Shown here piece by piece: positions 7,961-17,260 of a stretch of DNA of 64,000 nucleotides. The position numbers were made by a program, and so were the translations under genes. Source of the stretch: Mycobacterium sp. PSTR-4-N (GTDB lineage Bacteria > Actinomycetota > Actinomycetes > Mycobacteriales > Mycobacteriaceae); the NCBI RefSeq assembly GCF_022348085.1, contig NZ_JAKRFN010000004.1, positions 62,001-126,000 of the forward strand. The letters run 5' to 3'. The stretch's first letter is position 1. Every line of letters begins with the position of its first letter. Under the pieces are notes generated by a model. That model ran no database searches. It was not told the DNA's origin and worked only from the letters and a program-made list of their open reading frames with translations.

Positions 7961-10126
7961 TCAGTTCGGTGCCGAGCTGTCTTTCCCGCCGCGACGCCGG
8001 CTGACGACCGACGGTCTCGGCGCCCGGGACAACCTCAGCACCAACGCCAGTGACTCAGCGGGATTCGCGGATACCAACGTCCGAAAAGTGTATTGCAGGT
8101 CAGCCAGCGCTTTCGCGAAGCGCGGCGACAGCGCGGCGAAGTCATCGTCATCGGCGGCGTAGAGGAAGGCCGGGGAGACCGGCTGGACGGCTAATCCGTG
8201 CTGCTGGGCGCGTATCCACACCGATTCCACCGCCGCCCCGGCGCGGGCGTAGTCGGTGAGCGTGTGCCCGTCAACGGTGATGATTGCCACACCTGCGGCC
8301 GCGGCGACCTTCGTGCGGCTGTCGTCGCCGAGCGCGGTGCCGGCATTCCACGCCGCCAGATTCGCCATCACGTCGCCCCGGCGCAGGATGTCGAGGAGAA
8401 CGACGTCGGCGTCGTCGAGTTCGAGGCTGCGCACCTCGATCCCGGTGTCCGGCGACGGATCGCCGGGCCACCGCAACTCGTCGATCATCTGCGCGTGCAG
8501 ATGCGGCGTGAGATAGCGGATGCGGTCGGCTGCGGCGAGGATCGTGGCCGCACGTTCGATGTCGGGCGGATCGGTCAACAGACAGACCCGCGCGCCCTCG
8601 CGGTCAGCCGCCGCGTGCAGGTCGGCGACGACGGTGTCGTCGAGCTCGATGCGGGTGCCGAGGCGTCGATTGGTCTCCCGCCGCATCATCGCGGGGTAGA
8701 GCCCGGCCAGCGCGGGGTCGGGTTCGGTGTCGTCGAGTGTGACCACGGCGCTCAGCGGGAAGCGCTCATCGCCGATTCGGAAGTCCACGCGCACACCGAC
8801 TCCCCGCGCCGCGGCGGCCACCCGCGCGTTGAAGGTCGCCGCGCCGACAGCCACCGCGCTGCCGCGGAATCCGACGTCCATGGCCGAGGTGAGGTTCGGA
8901 TCCAGATGGATGTCCAGGCAGCGATCCGCGGCCCCGGCGCGCTTCTCGACGATCCAGGGTTGCGTGTTTCCGCCGGACGGGGCCCGCCGTGCTGCCGCCG
9001 CGACCACGTCGATGACCGCACCGTCCGCTGTGACCGGTGGGGCCTGATCGCCGGGCCGCTCGTCGGCGACGCTCGGGAGGGCGAGGCGGGGTTCACCGAC
9101 CTGATCGAGCAGCGCGGGAACATCCACCTTGACCCTGCCCGAGGCCAGTGGTTCGCCGAGTCCGATCCGTCGTACCGCCTCGGCCACCGACGCGGCGCCG
9201 ACGGCGACCTCCGAGGACAGCTGCGGCCACGTCGTCAGCGTTGTGCCCACCTCGAGCAGTGAGGCCGCCATCCGCGACGGCAGTCCGGAGGCGTCGATGA
9301 TGCGCAGGACCCGCGGCACCTTCTCCTTGGTGCTCAGGCCGGCCAGCGCGTCGGCATCCATCTCCGCGAGGTCGCCCAGCAGTCCGTGCAGCAGCGGTCG
9401 GTCGGGTTCGAGGTCGAAGCGTTCGACGTCCAGCAGGCCGCCGCTGCTGGTGGCCATCAGCACGGGAATGCCCCGCGCCCGCGCCGCGCCCCGGACGAGC
9501 ACCTTGGCGTCCAGGGAGTCGCATTCTTCGACGAGGACATCGAGCCCGTCGAGAAACGCGTCGACGGTTTCCGTCGTCAGTCCGTTCGGCTCCACGACGA
9601 CGGGGAGGTAGGGGTCGAGTTCGGCGAGGCGCCTCGCGCACACCACCGCTTTGTTCACTCCGACGTCGAGGAGGGTGGCCGGTACGCGGTTCAGATTCGA
9701 GACGTCGATCGCGTCGAAGTCGGCGAGACGCAGTTCACCGCACAACCCCTGGGTGGCGAGCGTGTGCGCGATCGCATGCCCGACGCTGAGGCCCACGACG
9801 CCGATCCGCAGCCGGCCCAGCGTGGTCATGTCGTCGCCGGTGATCAGATTGCGATTGCGGTCCAAGCGCAGCAGGCGGTACGCGCGGGGGCCCAGGACGC
9901 GGACGAGCACGCGCCGCCACGGGTAGTACGCCCAGCGATCGGCTTCGTCGGCGACCTCGGTGGGAGGGGCGGGGCGCACCGCCGCGAGCTCGGCCCGCTG
10001 TGCGGAGATCGTGTCCACCATCTCGATGCGTGGATCGTCGCGCAGCGCAGTCCACCGCTCGGAGTCCTCGGGGTCGGTGGGGTCGAGCACCGACACCGTG
10101 TAGACCGCAGCGGTGGGCTCACTCAT
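7961..10126 (-). CDS. ThiF-type adenylyltransferase / nitroreductase fusion (Rv1355c family)
   Basis: A 721-residue fusion. Residues about 100-330 form an E1/ThiF-like domain with the glycine-rich loop GVVGLSVGHA (109-118) and the ATP/substrate motif ADFDAIDVSNLNR (135-147); no clear zinc-binding CxxC pairs are seen. Residues about 365-690 resemble nitroreductases, starting with RRAPSGGNTQPW (380-391), the FMN-contacting R-S/A-x-R-x-F-like helix of that fold. M. tuberculosis Rv1355c was once called MoeY, but the nitroreductase half speaks against a simple molybdopterin role. The ATG at 10126 overlaps the stop of the upstream gene (ATGA), so the two are translationally coupled. The real reaction is unknown; adenylation coupled to flavin-dependent oxidation of a peptide or carboxylate is one possibility. 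Confidence 0.85.
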   Translation of the reverse strand: MSEPTAAVYTVSVLDPTDPEDSERWTALRDDPRIEMVDTISAQRAELAAVRPAPPTEVADEADRWAYYPWRRVLVRVLGPRAYRLLRLDRNRNLITGDDMTTLGRLRIGVVGLSVGHAIAHTLATQGLCGELRLADFDAIDVSNLNRVPATLLDVGVNKAVVCARRLAELDPYLPVVVEPNGLTTETVDAFLDGLDVLVEECDSLDAKVLVRGAARARGIPVLMATSSGGLLDVERFDLEPDRPLLHGLLGDLAEMDADALAGLSTKEKVPRVLRIIDASGLPSRMAASLLEVGTTLTTWPQLSSEVAVGAASVAEAVRRIGLGEPLASGRVKVDVPALLDQVGEPRLALPSVADERPGDQAPPVTADGAVIDVVAAAARRAPSGGNTQPWIVEKRAGAADRCLDIHLDPNLTSAMDVGFRGSAVAVGAATFNARVAAAARGVGVRVDFRIGDERFPLSAVVTLDDTEPDPALAGLYPAMMRRETNRRLGTRIELDDTVVADLHAAADREGARVCLLTDPPDIERAATILAAADRIRYLTPHLHAQMIDELRWPGDPSPDTGIEVRSLELDDADVVLLDILRRGDVMANLAAWNAGTALGDDSRTKVAAAAGVAIITVDGHTLTDYARAGAAVESVWIRAQQHGLAVQPVSPAFLYAADDDDFAALSPRFAKALADLQYTFRTLVSANPAESLALVLRLSRAPRPSVVSRRRGGKDSSAPN

Positions 10127-10869
10127 CCCAGCCGCCGCTGCGCCGTGTCGTCGATGAGGTCGGAACCGGGCGTCATGGCCCGCTTGTCGGCCAGGAAGGC
10201 GGCCAGCTGCCGTGGTTGGGCGTGATTGGCGAACGTGAGGCGGTCCCACCAGGCGATCCTGGTCTGATACCGAATGTCCGGGTAGGGCGTCGGGGGGATC
10301 TTCGCGGCCAGCACGCCTCCCGAGGTGAGCCACCGCTTCAGCACATAGGACGCCGCCGTCGCGACGACGAATTGGATGCCGAGCAGGTCCATCGCGTGCA
10401 GGGGGGTGCGGGCGATGCTGGTGGTGAGTCGGCGGCTCAGCTCGGGGTCGTCGGCGACCCACGCGGTCTTCATCTCGGCCACCCCGAACGGCAGGCGGTC
10501 AGCAACCATTTTCCGCACCGCCTCCTCTCCGTCCTGCCCCGCCCATTCCTCGACGGCGTGGCATTCGGCTATCGACCTATAGGGCCCCTTTGCGCGGAGT
10601 CCGCCAACAACTCTGCCACGCTGATTGACGCATGCGGCGAATAGGGCGGTGTCGTCGCCGCGGCGCAAGGCGGGCGTGTCGATGGCCGCACCGATGCCGT
10701 GTTGTTGATAGCTGCGTGCGGCCCCGGCGATGAAGTCGGACCACAACTCGGGTTCGGTCGAGGGCCGCGCGTAGACGACGGTGCACTCGGTGACGGGGTC
10801 CCAATAGCGCGGACTGGCGTCGAGCTGGTCGGCATCGAAGTCAGCAAAGGCAAAGTCGGGTTGGGTCAT
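10123..10869 (-). CDS. Acyltransferase-like protein (GNAT/FeeM-like fold suspected)
   Basis: A 248-residue protein with no signal peptide. The strand-rich middle (TVVYARP, ALFAACVNQRGRVVGGLRAKGPY) and the LLGIQFVVATAASYVLKRWLTSGG helix-strand region look like N-acyltransferases of the GNAT or N-acyl amino acid synthase group, in which a variable metabolite-CoA or acyl-ACP donor is used. The assignment is by pattern only. Its 4-nt overlap with the ThiF-nitroreductase gene argues that the two products act together, perhaps acylating and then activating or oxidising the same small molecule. It is the first gene of the leftward operon that includes the c-di-GMP enzyme; the upstream 830 bp carry its promoter. 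Confidence 0.55.
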   Translation of the reverse strand: MTQPDFAFADFDADQLDASPRYWDPVTECTVVYARPSTEPELWSDFIAGAARSYQQHGIGAAIDTPALRRGDDTALFAACVNQRGRVVGGLRAKGPYRSIAECHAVEEWAGQDGEEAVRKMVADRLPFGVAEMKTAWVADDPELSRRLTTSIARTPLHAMDLLGIQFVVATAASYVLKRWLTSGGVLAAKIPPTPYPDIRYQTRIAWWDRLTFANHAQPRQLAAFLADKRAMTPGSDLIDDTAQRRLG

Positions 10870-11698
10870 TTCGATCCATTCGTCAGGCGGCGCAATGGCG
10901 GGGGCGGGTACTGCGCAGAACGCGTTAAAACACGTTCATTCTCGAGTATCTCGCTCTCACACAGCCAAATTCCAGCTAGCCGGATGAAGTCATCCAAACA
11001 ATCCGATTCCGGTAAAGGTCACGATCAGGTAACGATCGTGACGCGGCCGCGCTCGGCAATTGTTCGAAGCGGAGTCGGCGCAGGTCAGGACGTCATACGG
11101 TTGCCACGGCGAACTTTGGGCCGATCTGGTTTCGATCGCAACAGACCGGGACGTCGGCCGTCGCCTCCTTTGCTCTTTTCGCCGAGCCGGGGGCGATTCG
11201 CCGGTGGGCCTCGTGACGCTGACGACGCCGTCAGTGCGGTTACCGTCCAGTAACGCGGCCGTTTCGGGGTGGTTCGACCCCGGTCGGCAACGCGGCTCGC
11301 CATCTGGTGCCGGTCTGAGGCCCGAGCGTTGCGCGAAACCTCTGTCCGCGCGCGTACGGCGCCGCGGGGGAGCTGAGCCGAGCGGTCAGCGGATCGATTC
11401 CGCTCGGTAGGGCTGTTTGCCAAATCCGCAAATGGCGATGGCGACGGGATATCGCCGCACCAATTATTGACATAAGCGACAGAACTGCAGTCGGTCCCGC
11501 GTCGATTTGATGAATTAGCGCGTGAACAATCCAGAAAACGAAATCACCGACGGCATTGTGCAATTCCACCACGATGAGAACCAATCATCGGCACGAGCTG
11601 ACAGAATTCGGCGGCAGCGATCCGACGCGGTGCCGCGCGACCGTGCTGTGGCACTGTGAGGAGCGCCATCAGGGCTACGGGGTCGAAGGAGACGCAGG
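10870..11698. other. Gene-poor 0.8-kb interval with a 9-bp inverted repeat
   Basis: I find no convincing gene in this stretch; the open frames there have no family features. It is less GC-rich than its surroundings in places (10920-11045 and 11455-11600). It contains a perfect dyad GTCACGATC (11018-11026) / GATCGTGAC (11034-11042) with a 7-nt centre, which may be an operator, and a TTGACA-like -35 element near 11465. It separates the leftward c-di-GMP operon from the rightward MaoC gene. Confidence 0.5.
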
Positions 11699-12151
11699 GT
11701 GAAGAAGTTCAAGGATCTGGCTGAGTTCGTCGCGGCGGAGGGGTCGCAGCTCGGACCCACCGAATGGCTCGAGATCACGCAGAGCCGGGTGGATCTGTTC
11801 GCCGACGCCACCGACGATCACCAATGGATCCACGTGGACCCGGAACGCGCGGCCGGCGGGCCCTTCGGCGGGACCATCGCGCACGGGCTGCTGACACTCT
11901 CGCTGCTGCCGCACTTCACCCACCAGCTCTACACCGTCGACAACGTGGCGATGGCGATCAACTACGGCTACAACAAGGTCCGGTTCATCACTCCGGTGCG
12001 AGTGGGCGCACGCTTGCGCGCGCGGGCGCAGATCTCGACGGTCAACCAACTCGACAACGCGGTGCAGGCCGCGCTCGCGGTCACCGTGGAGATCGAGGGC
12101 TCCGAGAAACCCGCCGCGATCGCCGAGTCCATCGTGCGCTTCGTCGGCTGA
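11699..12151 (+). CDS. MaoC-like (R)-enoyl-CoA hydratase, HtdZ-like
   Basis: A 150-residue single hot-dog-fold hydratase that adds water to trans-2-enoyl thioesters. The catalytic Asp/His segment is present as FADATDDHQWIHVDPERA (D and H of the hydratase-2 motif), followed by GPFGGTIAHGLLTLSLLP. The sequence closely resembles my recollection of M. tuberculosis Rv0130 (HtdZ), a CoA-dependent (R)-hydratase. GTG 11699 is chosen because GAAGGAGAC lies 5-6 nt upstream and the frame begins with the family's usual K-F-x-x-L-A. It converges on an acyl-CoA dehydrogenase gene with directly adjoining stop codons. Confidence 0.88.
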   Translation: MKKFKDLAEFVAAEGSQLGPTEWLEITQSRVDLFADATDDHQWIHVDPERAAGGPFGGTIAHGLLTLSLLPHFTHQLYTVDNVAMAINYGYNKVRFITPVRVGARLRARAQISTVNQLDNAVQAALAVTVEIEGSEKPAAIAESIVRFVG

Positions 12152-13336
12152 TCAGCGGCGGCCTGCAGTGGCCGCTCGGACGAGGCCGCCGCCGACGATG
12201 AGCCGCTGGATCTCGCTGGTGCCCTCGTAGAGCCTGAGCAACCGCACGTCGCGGTAGATCCGCTCCACCGGCACGTCCCGCATGTAACCCGCGCCGCCGT
12301 GGATCTGGACGGCGAGGTCGGCCACGCGGCCCACCATCTCGGTGCAGAACAACTTGACCGCCGAAGGCGCCAGCCGGCGGTCCTCGCCGCTCATCCACAG
12401 CCGGGCGGCATCGCGGACCATGGCCCGGCCTGCCATGACTCCGGTGTACTGATCGGCGAGCATGGCCTGCACGAGCTGGAACTCGCCGATCGGTGTGCCG
12501 CCCTGGGTCGCGGTCGCGGCGTAGGCGACGGATTCGTCGAGGGCGCGCATGGCGGTGCCCACCGCGAGCGCCGCGATGTGGACCCGGCCCCTGGCCAGCG
12601 ACGACAGCGCCGCTCGGTAGCCGACGTCCTCGGTACCCCCGACCAGCGCGGTGTGGCCCACCCGCACATCGGAGAAAGTGACGTCGGCGGTCCAAGCGCC
12701 CTCCTGTCCCATCTTCTTGTCCTTTGCGCCGACCGTCACGCCGGGCGCGTCGGCGGGAACCAGGAACACCGCGATACCGGCGCCCTGCTCGTCGGCGGGA
12801 CGCGTGCGGGCGAAGGTGATGAACAGGTCCGCGGTCGGGGCATTGGTGATGTACTGCTTGGCGCCGTTGATGATCCACCCCGAATCCGGACCGCTGCCGT
12901 CGCGAGTTGCCTTGGTGCGCAAGCCCGCCGGGTTCGATCCTGCGCCGGGCTCGGTCAACGCGAACGACGCGACGACGTCGCCCGCTGCGATCGGTGCCAG
13001 CCAGGCGGACTTCTGCTCGTCGGTGCCGTAACCGACCAGCACCTGTCCTGCGATGCCGTTGTTGGTGCCGAACATGGACCGCAACGCCAGCGATGTGTAG
13101 CCGAGCTCCATGGCGAGCTCGACATCCTGACTCAGGTCGAGGCCGAGGCCGCCCCACTTCTGGGGGATGGCGTAACCGAACAGGCCCATCTTCTTGGCTT
13201 GCTCGCGAAGGTCGTCGGGCACCCGATCCTCGGTCAGGATCTCCTGCTCGCGGGGCACGACCACGGTCCGCACGAAATGACGCGTCTGCGCCAGGATCTC
13301 GCGGAAGTCTTCGTCATTCACCTCGGCGCTCGTCAT
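12152..13336 (-). CDS. Acyl-CoA dehydrogenase (FadE)
   Basis: A 394-residue acyl-CoA dehydrogenase of normal length. It shows [16 protein letters not shown] (flavin/acyl contacts), the [13 protein letters not shown] strand, [20 protein letters not shown], and the terminal [11 protein letters not shown] with the usual catalytic glutamate, so it is probably a homotetrameric enzyme. The gene is divergent from the SDR-thiolase-FadE-GntR operon with only 80 bp between start codons, and probably shares its regulation. With those genes it can supply dehydrogenation for short- or branched-chain acyl-CoA oxidation. GAGGAGACCC before ATG 13336 is a good ribosome site. Confidence 0.88.
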   Translation of the reverse strand: MTSAEVNDEDFREILAQTRHFVRTVVVPREQEILTEDRVPDDLREQAKKMGLFGYAIPQKWGGLGLDLSQDVELAMELGYTSLALRSMFGTNNGIAGQVLVGYGTDEQKSAWLAPIAAGDVVASFALTEPGAGSNPAGLRTKATRDGSGPDSGWIINGAKQYITNAPTADLFITFARTRPADEQGAGIAVFLVPADAPGVTVGAKDKKMGQEGAWTADVTFSDVRVGHTALVGGTEDVGYRAALSSLARGRVHIAALAVGTAMRALDESVAYAATATQGGTPIGEFQLVQAMLADQYTGVMAGRAMVRDAARLWMSGEDRRLAPSAVKLFCTEMVGRVADLAVQIHGGAGYMRDVPVERIYRDVRLLRLYEGTSEIQRLIVGGGLVRAATAGRR

Positions 13337-13361
13337 GGGTCTCCTCGGGTCGCATCGGTAA

Positions 13362-13381
13362 TTTGATATATGAAATACGAT
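13362..13381. promoter_or_regulatory. AT-rich dyad operator and -10 element in the divergent beta-oxidation promoter
   Basis: TTTGATATATGAAA (13362-13375) is symmetric at 12 of 14 positions. It is immediately followed by TACGAT (13376-13381), a TANNNT -10 hexamer for the rightward SDR gene, so a protein bound here would block RNA polymerase. The downstream operon encodes a GntR/FCD regulator, a family that typically binds short AT-rich palindromes. Confidence 0.5.
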
Positions 13382-13416
13382 ATCGCCTCGAAGTCCGACG
13401 ACGTGAGGATGGGCAC

Positions 13417-14157
13417 ATGGGATTACTGAACGGGCGGGTCGCCGTGATCACCGGCGGCGCACAGGGGCTGGGTCTGGCGATCGCCCGGCGTTTCGTCGAT
13501 GAGGGGGCCCGCGTGGTGCTCGGCGACGTGAATCTCGACGCGACGCAGGCCGCGGCCGATGCACTCGGCGGGGCAGAGGTGGCCCGTGCGGTGCAGTGCG
13601 ACGTCACCCGCGCCGAGCAGGTCGACGCATTGGTGGCGGCCGCGGTCGAGCAGTTCGGGGGCCTGGACGTGATGGTCAACAACGCGGGCATCACCCGCGA
13701 CGCGACCATGCGCAAGATGACCGAGGAGCAGTTCGACCAAGTGATCGCCGTGCACCTCAAAGGCACGTGGAACGGGCTCCGGGCCGCCTCGGCGGTGATG
13801 CGGGAGAACAAGCGCGGAGCGATCGTGAACATGTCGTCGATCTCGGGCAAGGTCGGCATGATCGGTCAGACGAATTACTCCGCGGCCAAGGCGGGCATCG
13901 TCGGGATGACGAAGGCTGCGGCGAAAGAACTCGCCTATCTGGGGGTGCGGGTCAACGCGATCCAACCCGGGCTGATCCGGTCGGCGATGACCGAGGCCAT
14001 GCCGCAACACATCTGGGACTCGAAAGTGGCCGAAGTGCCGATGGGCCGGGCGGGCGAGCCCGACGAGGTCGCAGGCGTCGCGCTGTTCCTGGCCAGCGAT
14101 CTGTCCTCCTACATGACCGGAACGGTTCTCGAAGTGACCGGCGGCCGCCACCTGTGA
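13417..14157 (+). CDS. Short-chain dehydrogenase (FabG-like 3-oxoacyl/3-hydroxyacyl reductase)
   Basis: A 246-residue classical SDR. The NAD(P) motif TGGAQGLG (res. about 12-19), NNAG, the catalytic Ser (NMSSISG) and the YSAAK catalytic pair are all present, and the C-terminus [12 protein letters not shown] is FabG-like. After the first strand the acidic residue in GDVNLD suggests NAD(H) preference, hence the oxidising direction on 3-hydroxyacyl-CoA. It is the first gene of a tightly coupled operon: its TGA overlaps the thiolase ATG by one base. GTGAGGAT lies upstream of ATG 13417. Confidence 0.88.
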   Translation: MGLLNGRVAVITGGAQGLGLAIARRFVDEGARVVLGDVNLDATQAAADALGGAEVARAVQCDVTRAEQVDALVAAAVEQFGGLDVMVNNAGITRDATMRKMTEEQFDQVIAVHLKGTWNGLRAASAVMRENKRGAIVNMSSISGKVGMIGQTNYSAAKAGIVGMTKAAAKELAYLGVRVNAIQPGLIRSAMTEAMPQHIWDSKVAEVPMGRAGEPDEVAGVALFLASDLSSYMTGTVLEVTGGRHL

Positions 14158-15389
14158 TGCGCGACGCGGTGATCTGCGAGCCAGTGCGCACACCCATTGG
14201 TCGCTACGGCGGCATGTTCGCATCGCTGACAGCGGTCGACCTCGGGGTCGCGGCGTTGCAGGGCCTGCTCGCGCGCACCGGTGTGCCCTCCGATGCGATC
14301 GACGACGTCATCGTCGGACACTGCTATCCGTCCATGGAAGCACCGGCGATCGGTCGCGTCATCGCCCTCGACGCCGGTCTTCCGGTGACCGTGCCGGGCA
14401 TGCAGATCGACCGGCGCTGCGGAAGCGGTCTCCAAGCGGTGATCCAGGCCTGTCAACAGGTCGGCGCCGGCGACCACGATCTGGTGGTGGCCGGCGGGGC
14501 GGAGTCGATGAGCAACGCGGTCTTCCACTCCACCGACATGCGCTGGGGTGGCGCCCGTGGCGGCGTGACGGTGCACGACGCCCTGGTGCGAGGCAGGACG
14601 ACCGCGGGCGGCAAGCATCATCCCGTGCCCGGCGGCATGCTCGAGACCGCCGAGAATCTGCGCCGGCGATACGGAATCGGGCGCCGGGAACAGGACGAGC
14701 TCGCGGTGCGCTCACACCAGCGCGCGGTCGCGGCCCGCGCGGAGGGCCTGCTCGCGCAGACCATCATCCCGGTGACCGTCACCTCCCGTGGCGGTCCGCA
14801 GGTCATCGACACCGACGAACACCCCAGAGCCGACACCTCTGTCGACAAGCTGGCCCAGCTCCGGCCGATCCTTGCTGCCTCAGACCCGGAAGCGACTGTG
14901 ACAGCAGGTAATTCGAGCGGACAGAACGACGCGGCGTCGATGTGTCTGGTCACCACCGCAGACAAGGCCGAGCAGCTCGGCCTCACCCCGCTGGTCACGC
15001 TGAAGTCGTGGGCGGTCGCCGGCGTCGGTCCCGAAGTGATGGGCATCGGCCCCGTGCCGGCGACCCGCGAGGCGCTCGCCAAAGCCGGGCTGAGGCTGGC
15101 GGATGTGGACCTCATCGAGCTGAACGAGGCGTTCGCCGCCCAGGCGCTGGCATGTATGCGCGAATGGGAGTTCAGTGCCGGCGATGCCGATCGGACGAAC
15201 GTCCACGGATCGGGCATCTCCCTCGGACATCCGGTCGGCGCCACCGGCGGTCGGATGCTCGCGACGCTGGCCCGGGAACTGGAGCGGCGCGGCGGTCGGT
15301 ACGGGTTGGTGACCATGTGCATCGGCGGTGGGCAGGGCATGGCGGCCGTCTTCGAAAGGATCACCGTCGTTCAAAGGACGATGCCTTGA
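14157..15389 (+). CDS. Thiolase (acetyl-CoA C-acyltransferase)
   Basis: A 410-residue thiolase, the length expected for the biosynthetic/degradative type. The acyl-accepting cysteine is Cys88 in DRRCGSGLQA; NEAFAAQA, GHPVGATGG (catalytic His) and the second cysteine in MCIGGGQG are also intact, so the enzyme should be active. It cleaves 3-oxoacyl-CoA made by the preceding SDR. Start and stop overlap both neighbours (1 nt with the SDR, 4 nt with the FadE), which shows translational coupling. Substrate length is not predictable. Confidence 0.92.
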   Translation: MRDAVICEPVRTPIGRYGGMFASLTAVDLGVAALQGLLARTGVPSDAIDDVIVGHCYPSMEAPAIGRVIALDAGLPVTVPGMQIDRRCGSGLQAVIQACQQVGAGDHDLVVAGGAESMSNAVFHSTDMRWGGARGGVTVHDALVRGRTTAGGKHHPVPGGMLETAENLRRRYGIGRREQDELAVRSHQRAVAARAEGLLAQTIIPVTVTSRGGPQVIDTDEHPRADTSVDKLAQLRPILAASDPEATVTAGNSSGQNDAASMCLVTTADKAEQLGLTPLVTLKSWAVAGVGPEVMGIGPVPATREALAKAGLRLADVDLIELNEAFAAQALACMREWEFSAGDADRTNVHGSGISLGHPVGATGGRMLATLARELERRGGRYGLVTMCIGGGQGMAAVFERITVVQRTMP

Positions 15390-16579
15390 CCAGACTGGCG
15401 CAAACCCTGGGGCTGACCGAGTTCCAGACCGAGATCGTCTCGACAGTACGGACATTCGTCGACAGAGAGGTCATTCCGGCGGCTCAGGAGCTCGAGCATT
15501 CCGACACCTATCCGCAGGCCATCGTCGACGGCATGCGGGACATGGGATTGTTCGGGCTGATGATTCCCGAGCAGTACGGCGGTCTCGGCGAATCGCTGCT
15601 GACCTATGCGCTGTGCGTCGAGGAACTGGCCCGCGGCTGGATGAGCGTGTCCGGCGTGATCAACACACACTTCATCGTCGCCTACATGATCCGCCAGCAC
15701 GGCACCGAGGCGCAGAAGCGAAATCTCCTGCCCCGCATGGCAACCGGTCAGACCCGCGGTGCGTTCTCGATGTCGGAGCCCGAACTGGGCTCCGATGTGG
15801 CGGCGATCCGGACCAGGGCCGTCGACAACGGCGACGGCACCTACACGATCGACGGACAGAAGATGTGGCTGACCAACGGGGCCAGCTCCACGCTGGTCGC
15901 CGCGCTGGTGCGCACCGACGAGGGGGCGGAGCGCCCACATCGCAATCTGACCGCCTTCCTGATCGAAAAGCCCGCCGGCTTCGGCGAAGTGGTGCCCGGC
16001 CTCACCATTCCCGGCAAGCTGAACAAGCTCGGCTACAAGGGCATCGACACCACGGAGCTGATCTTCGACGGCTATCGCGCCGAGGCGACCGACATCCTCG
16101 GCGAGGCTCCCGGGCAGGGGTTCTTCCAGATGATGGACGGCGTCGAGATCGGCCGCGTCAACGTCTCCGCCCGTGCGTGCGGCGTCGGAATCCGCGCATT
16201 TGAACTCGCGGTCCGCTACGCACAGCAGCGCAGCACCTTCGGCAAACCGATCGCCGAGCATCAGGCGATCGCTTTCGCGCTGGCCGAGATGGCCACCAAA
16301 GTCGAAGCGGCCCATCTGATGATGGTCAACGCGGCGCGCCTCAAGGACTCCGGTGACCGCAACGACGTGGCGGCCGGTATGGCGAAGTACTTCACCAGCG
16401 AGATGTGCGCCGAGGTCACTCAACAGAGCTTCCGGATCCACGGCGGCTACGGGTACTCGAGCGAGTACGAGATCGAACGGCTCATGCGCGACGCACCGTT
16501 CCTGTTGATCGGCGAGGGCACCAGCGAGATCCAGAAGAACATCATCAGCAAGCGGCTGCTCGCCGATTACCGGGTGTGA
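15386..16579 (+). CDS. Acyl-CoA dehydrogenase (FadE), TTG start
   Basis: A 397-residue acyl-CoA dehydrogenase. It has AFSMSEPELGSDVAAI, the KMWLTNGASS strand, RIHGGYGYSSEYEIERLMRD and LIGEGTSEIQKNI with the catalytic glutamate. The TTG at 15386 overlaps the thiolase stop (TTGA) and is preceded by AAAGGACG at suitable spacing; no in-frame ATG or GTG lies near the natural N-terminus, so a TTG start is likely. The product catalyses the first beta-oxidation step of the pathway encoded by this operon. Confidence 0.88.
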   Translation: MTRLAQTLGLTEFQTEIVSTVRTFVDREVIPAAQELEHSDTYPQAIVDGMRDMGLFGLMIPEQYGGLGESLLTYALCVEELARGWMSVSGVINTHFIVAYMIRQHGTEAQKRNLLPRMATGQTRGAFSMSEPELGSDVAAIRTRAVDNGDGTYTIDGQKMWLTNGASSTLVAALVRTDEGAERPHRNLTAFLIEKPAGFGEVVPGLTIPGKLNKLGYKGIDTTELIFDGYRAEATDILGEAPGQGFFQMMDGVEIGRVNVSARACGVGIRAFELAVRYAQQRSTFGKPIAEHQAIAFALAEMATKVEAAHLMMVNAARLKDSGDRNDVAAGMAKYFTSEMCAEVTQQSFRIHGGYGYSSEYEIERLMRDAPFLLIGEGTSEIQKNIISKRLLADYRV

Positions 16580-17250
16580 CCGTGAGCGCACCCGACTTCG
16601 CGAGCAGGCCGCAACTCGCCGACGATGTGGCGGCGGTGGTGCGACGCAGGATCTTCGACGGGACGTACGCCGCAGGAAGCTACGTGCGTCTCGATCAACT
16701 CGCCGCCGAACTCGGCATCAGCGTGACCCCCGTGCGTGAGGCGCTGTTCGAGCTGAAGGCCGAAGGTCTGCTCGATCAACAACCGCGGCGCGGCTTCGTC
16801 ATCCGACGGGTCACCCGGCGAGACATCACCGATGTCGCGGAGGTGCAGGCCTTCATCGGAGGAGAACTGGCCGCCCGCGCAGCCGGCGCGATCACCGATG
16901 CCGCGTTGGCCGACCTGGCCGCGGTGCAGGCCGATCTGGAGGCGGCGTACGCCGCCGGCGATGGTGAACGCGCGGTCCGGTGCAATCACGAGTTCCACCG
17001 CGCGATCAACGTCGCCGCGCATTCGCCGAAACTGGCGCAGCTGATGTCGCAGATCACCCGGTATGCACCCGAAGCGGTGTTTCCCGCGGTCGGCGGCTGG
17101 CCGGAGGAGTCGAATCGGCATCACCGGCGCGTGCTGGCCGCCCTCGCCGCCCACGACCAGGAGCAGGCCCGCGCCGCGATGGCCGAGCACCTCACCGCAG
17201 CGGCGGCCCCGCTGATCGACCACCTGGCGGGTCGCGGTGTGATCGAGTGA
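16576..17250 (+). CDS. GntR-family regulator with FCD ligand domain
   Basis: A protein of 223-224 residues. The N-terminal winged helix contains LDQLAAELGISVTPVREALFELKAEGLL, the GntR recognition helix signature; the C-terminal two thirds is an all-helical FCD domain with FHRAINVAAHSP and the ExxRHHRR-like segment ESNRHHRRVLAALAAHD that usually carries the metal-binding histidines. GTG 16576 overlaps the FadE stop (GTGA); GTG 16582 is an alternative. As last gene of the operon it is probably an autoregulatory, acyl-CoA- or acid-sensing repressor acting on the dyad at 13362-13375 (inference). Confidence 0.87.
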   Translation: MTVSAPDFASRPQLADDVAAVVRRRIFDGTYAAGSYVRLDQLAAELGISVTPVREALFELKAEGLLDQQPRRGFVIRRVTRRDITDVAEVQAFIGGELAARAAGAITDAALADLAAVQADLEAAYAAGDGERAVRCNHEFHRAINVAAHSPKLAQLMSQITRYAPEAVFPAVGGWPEESNRHHRRVLAALAAHDQEQARAAMAEHLTAAAAPLIDHLAGRGVIE

Positions 17251-17260
17251 TCGCCGAGAA

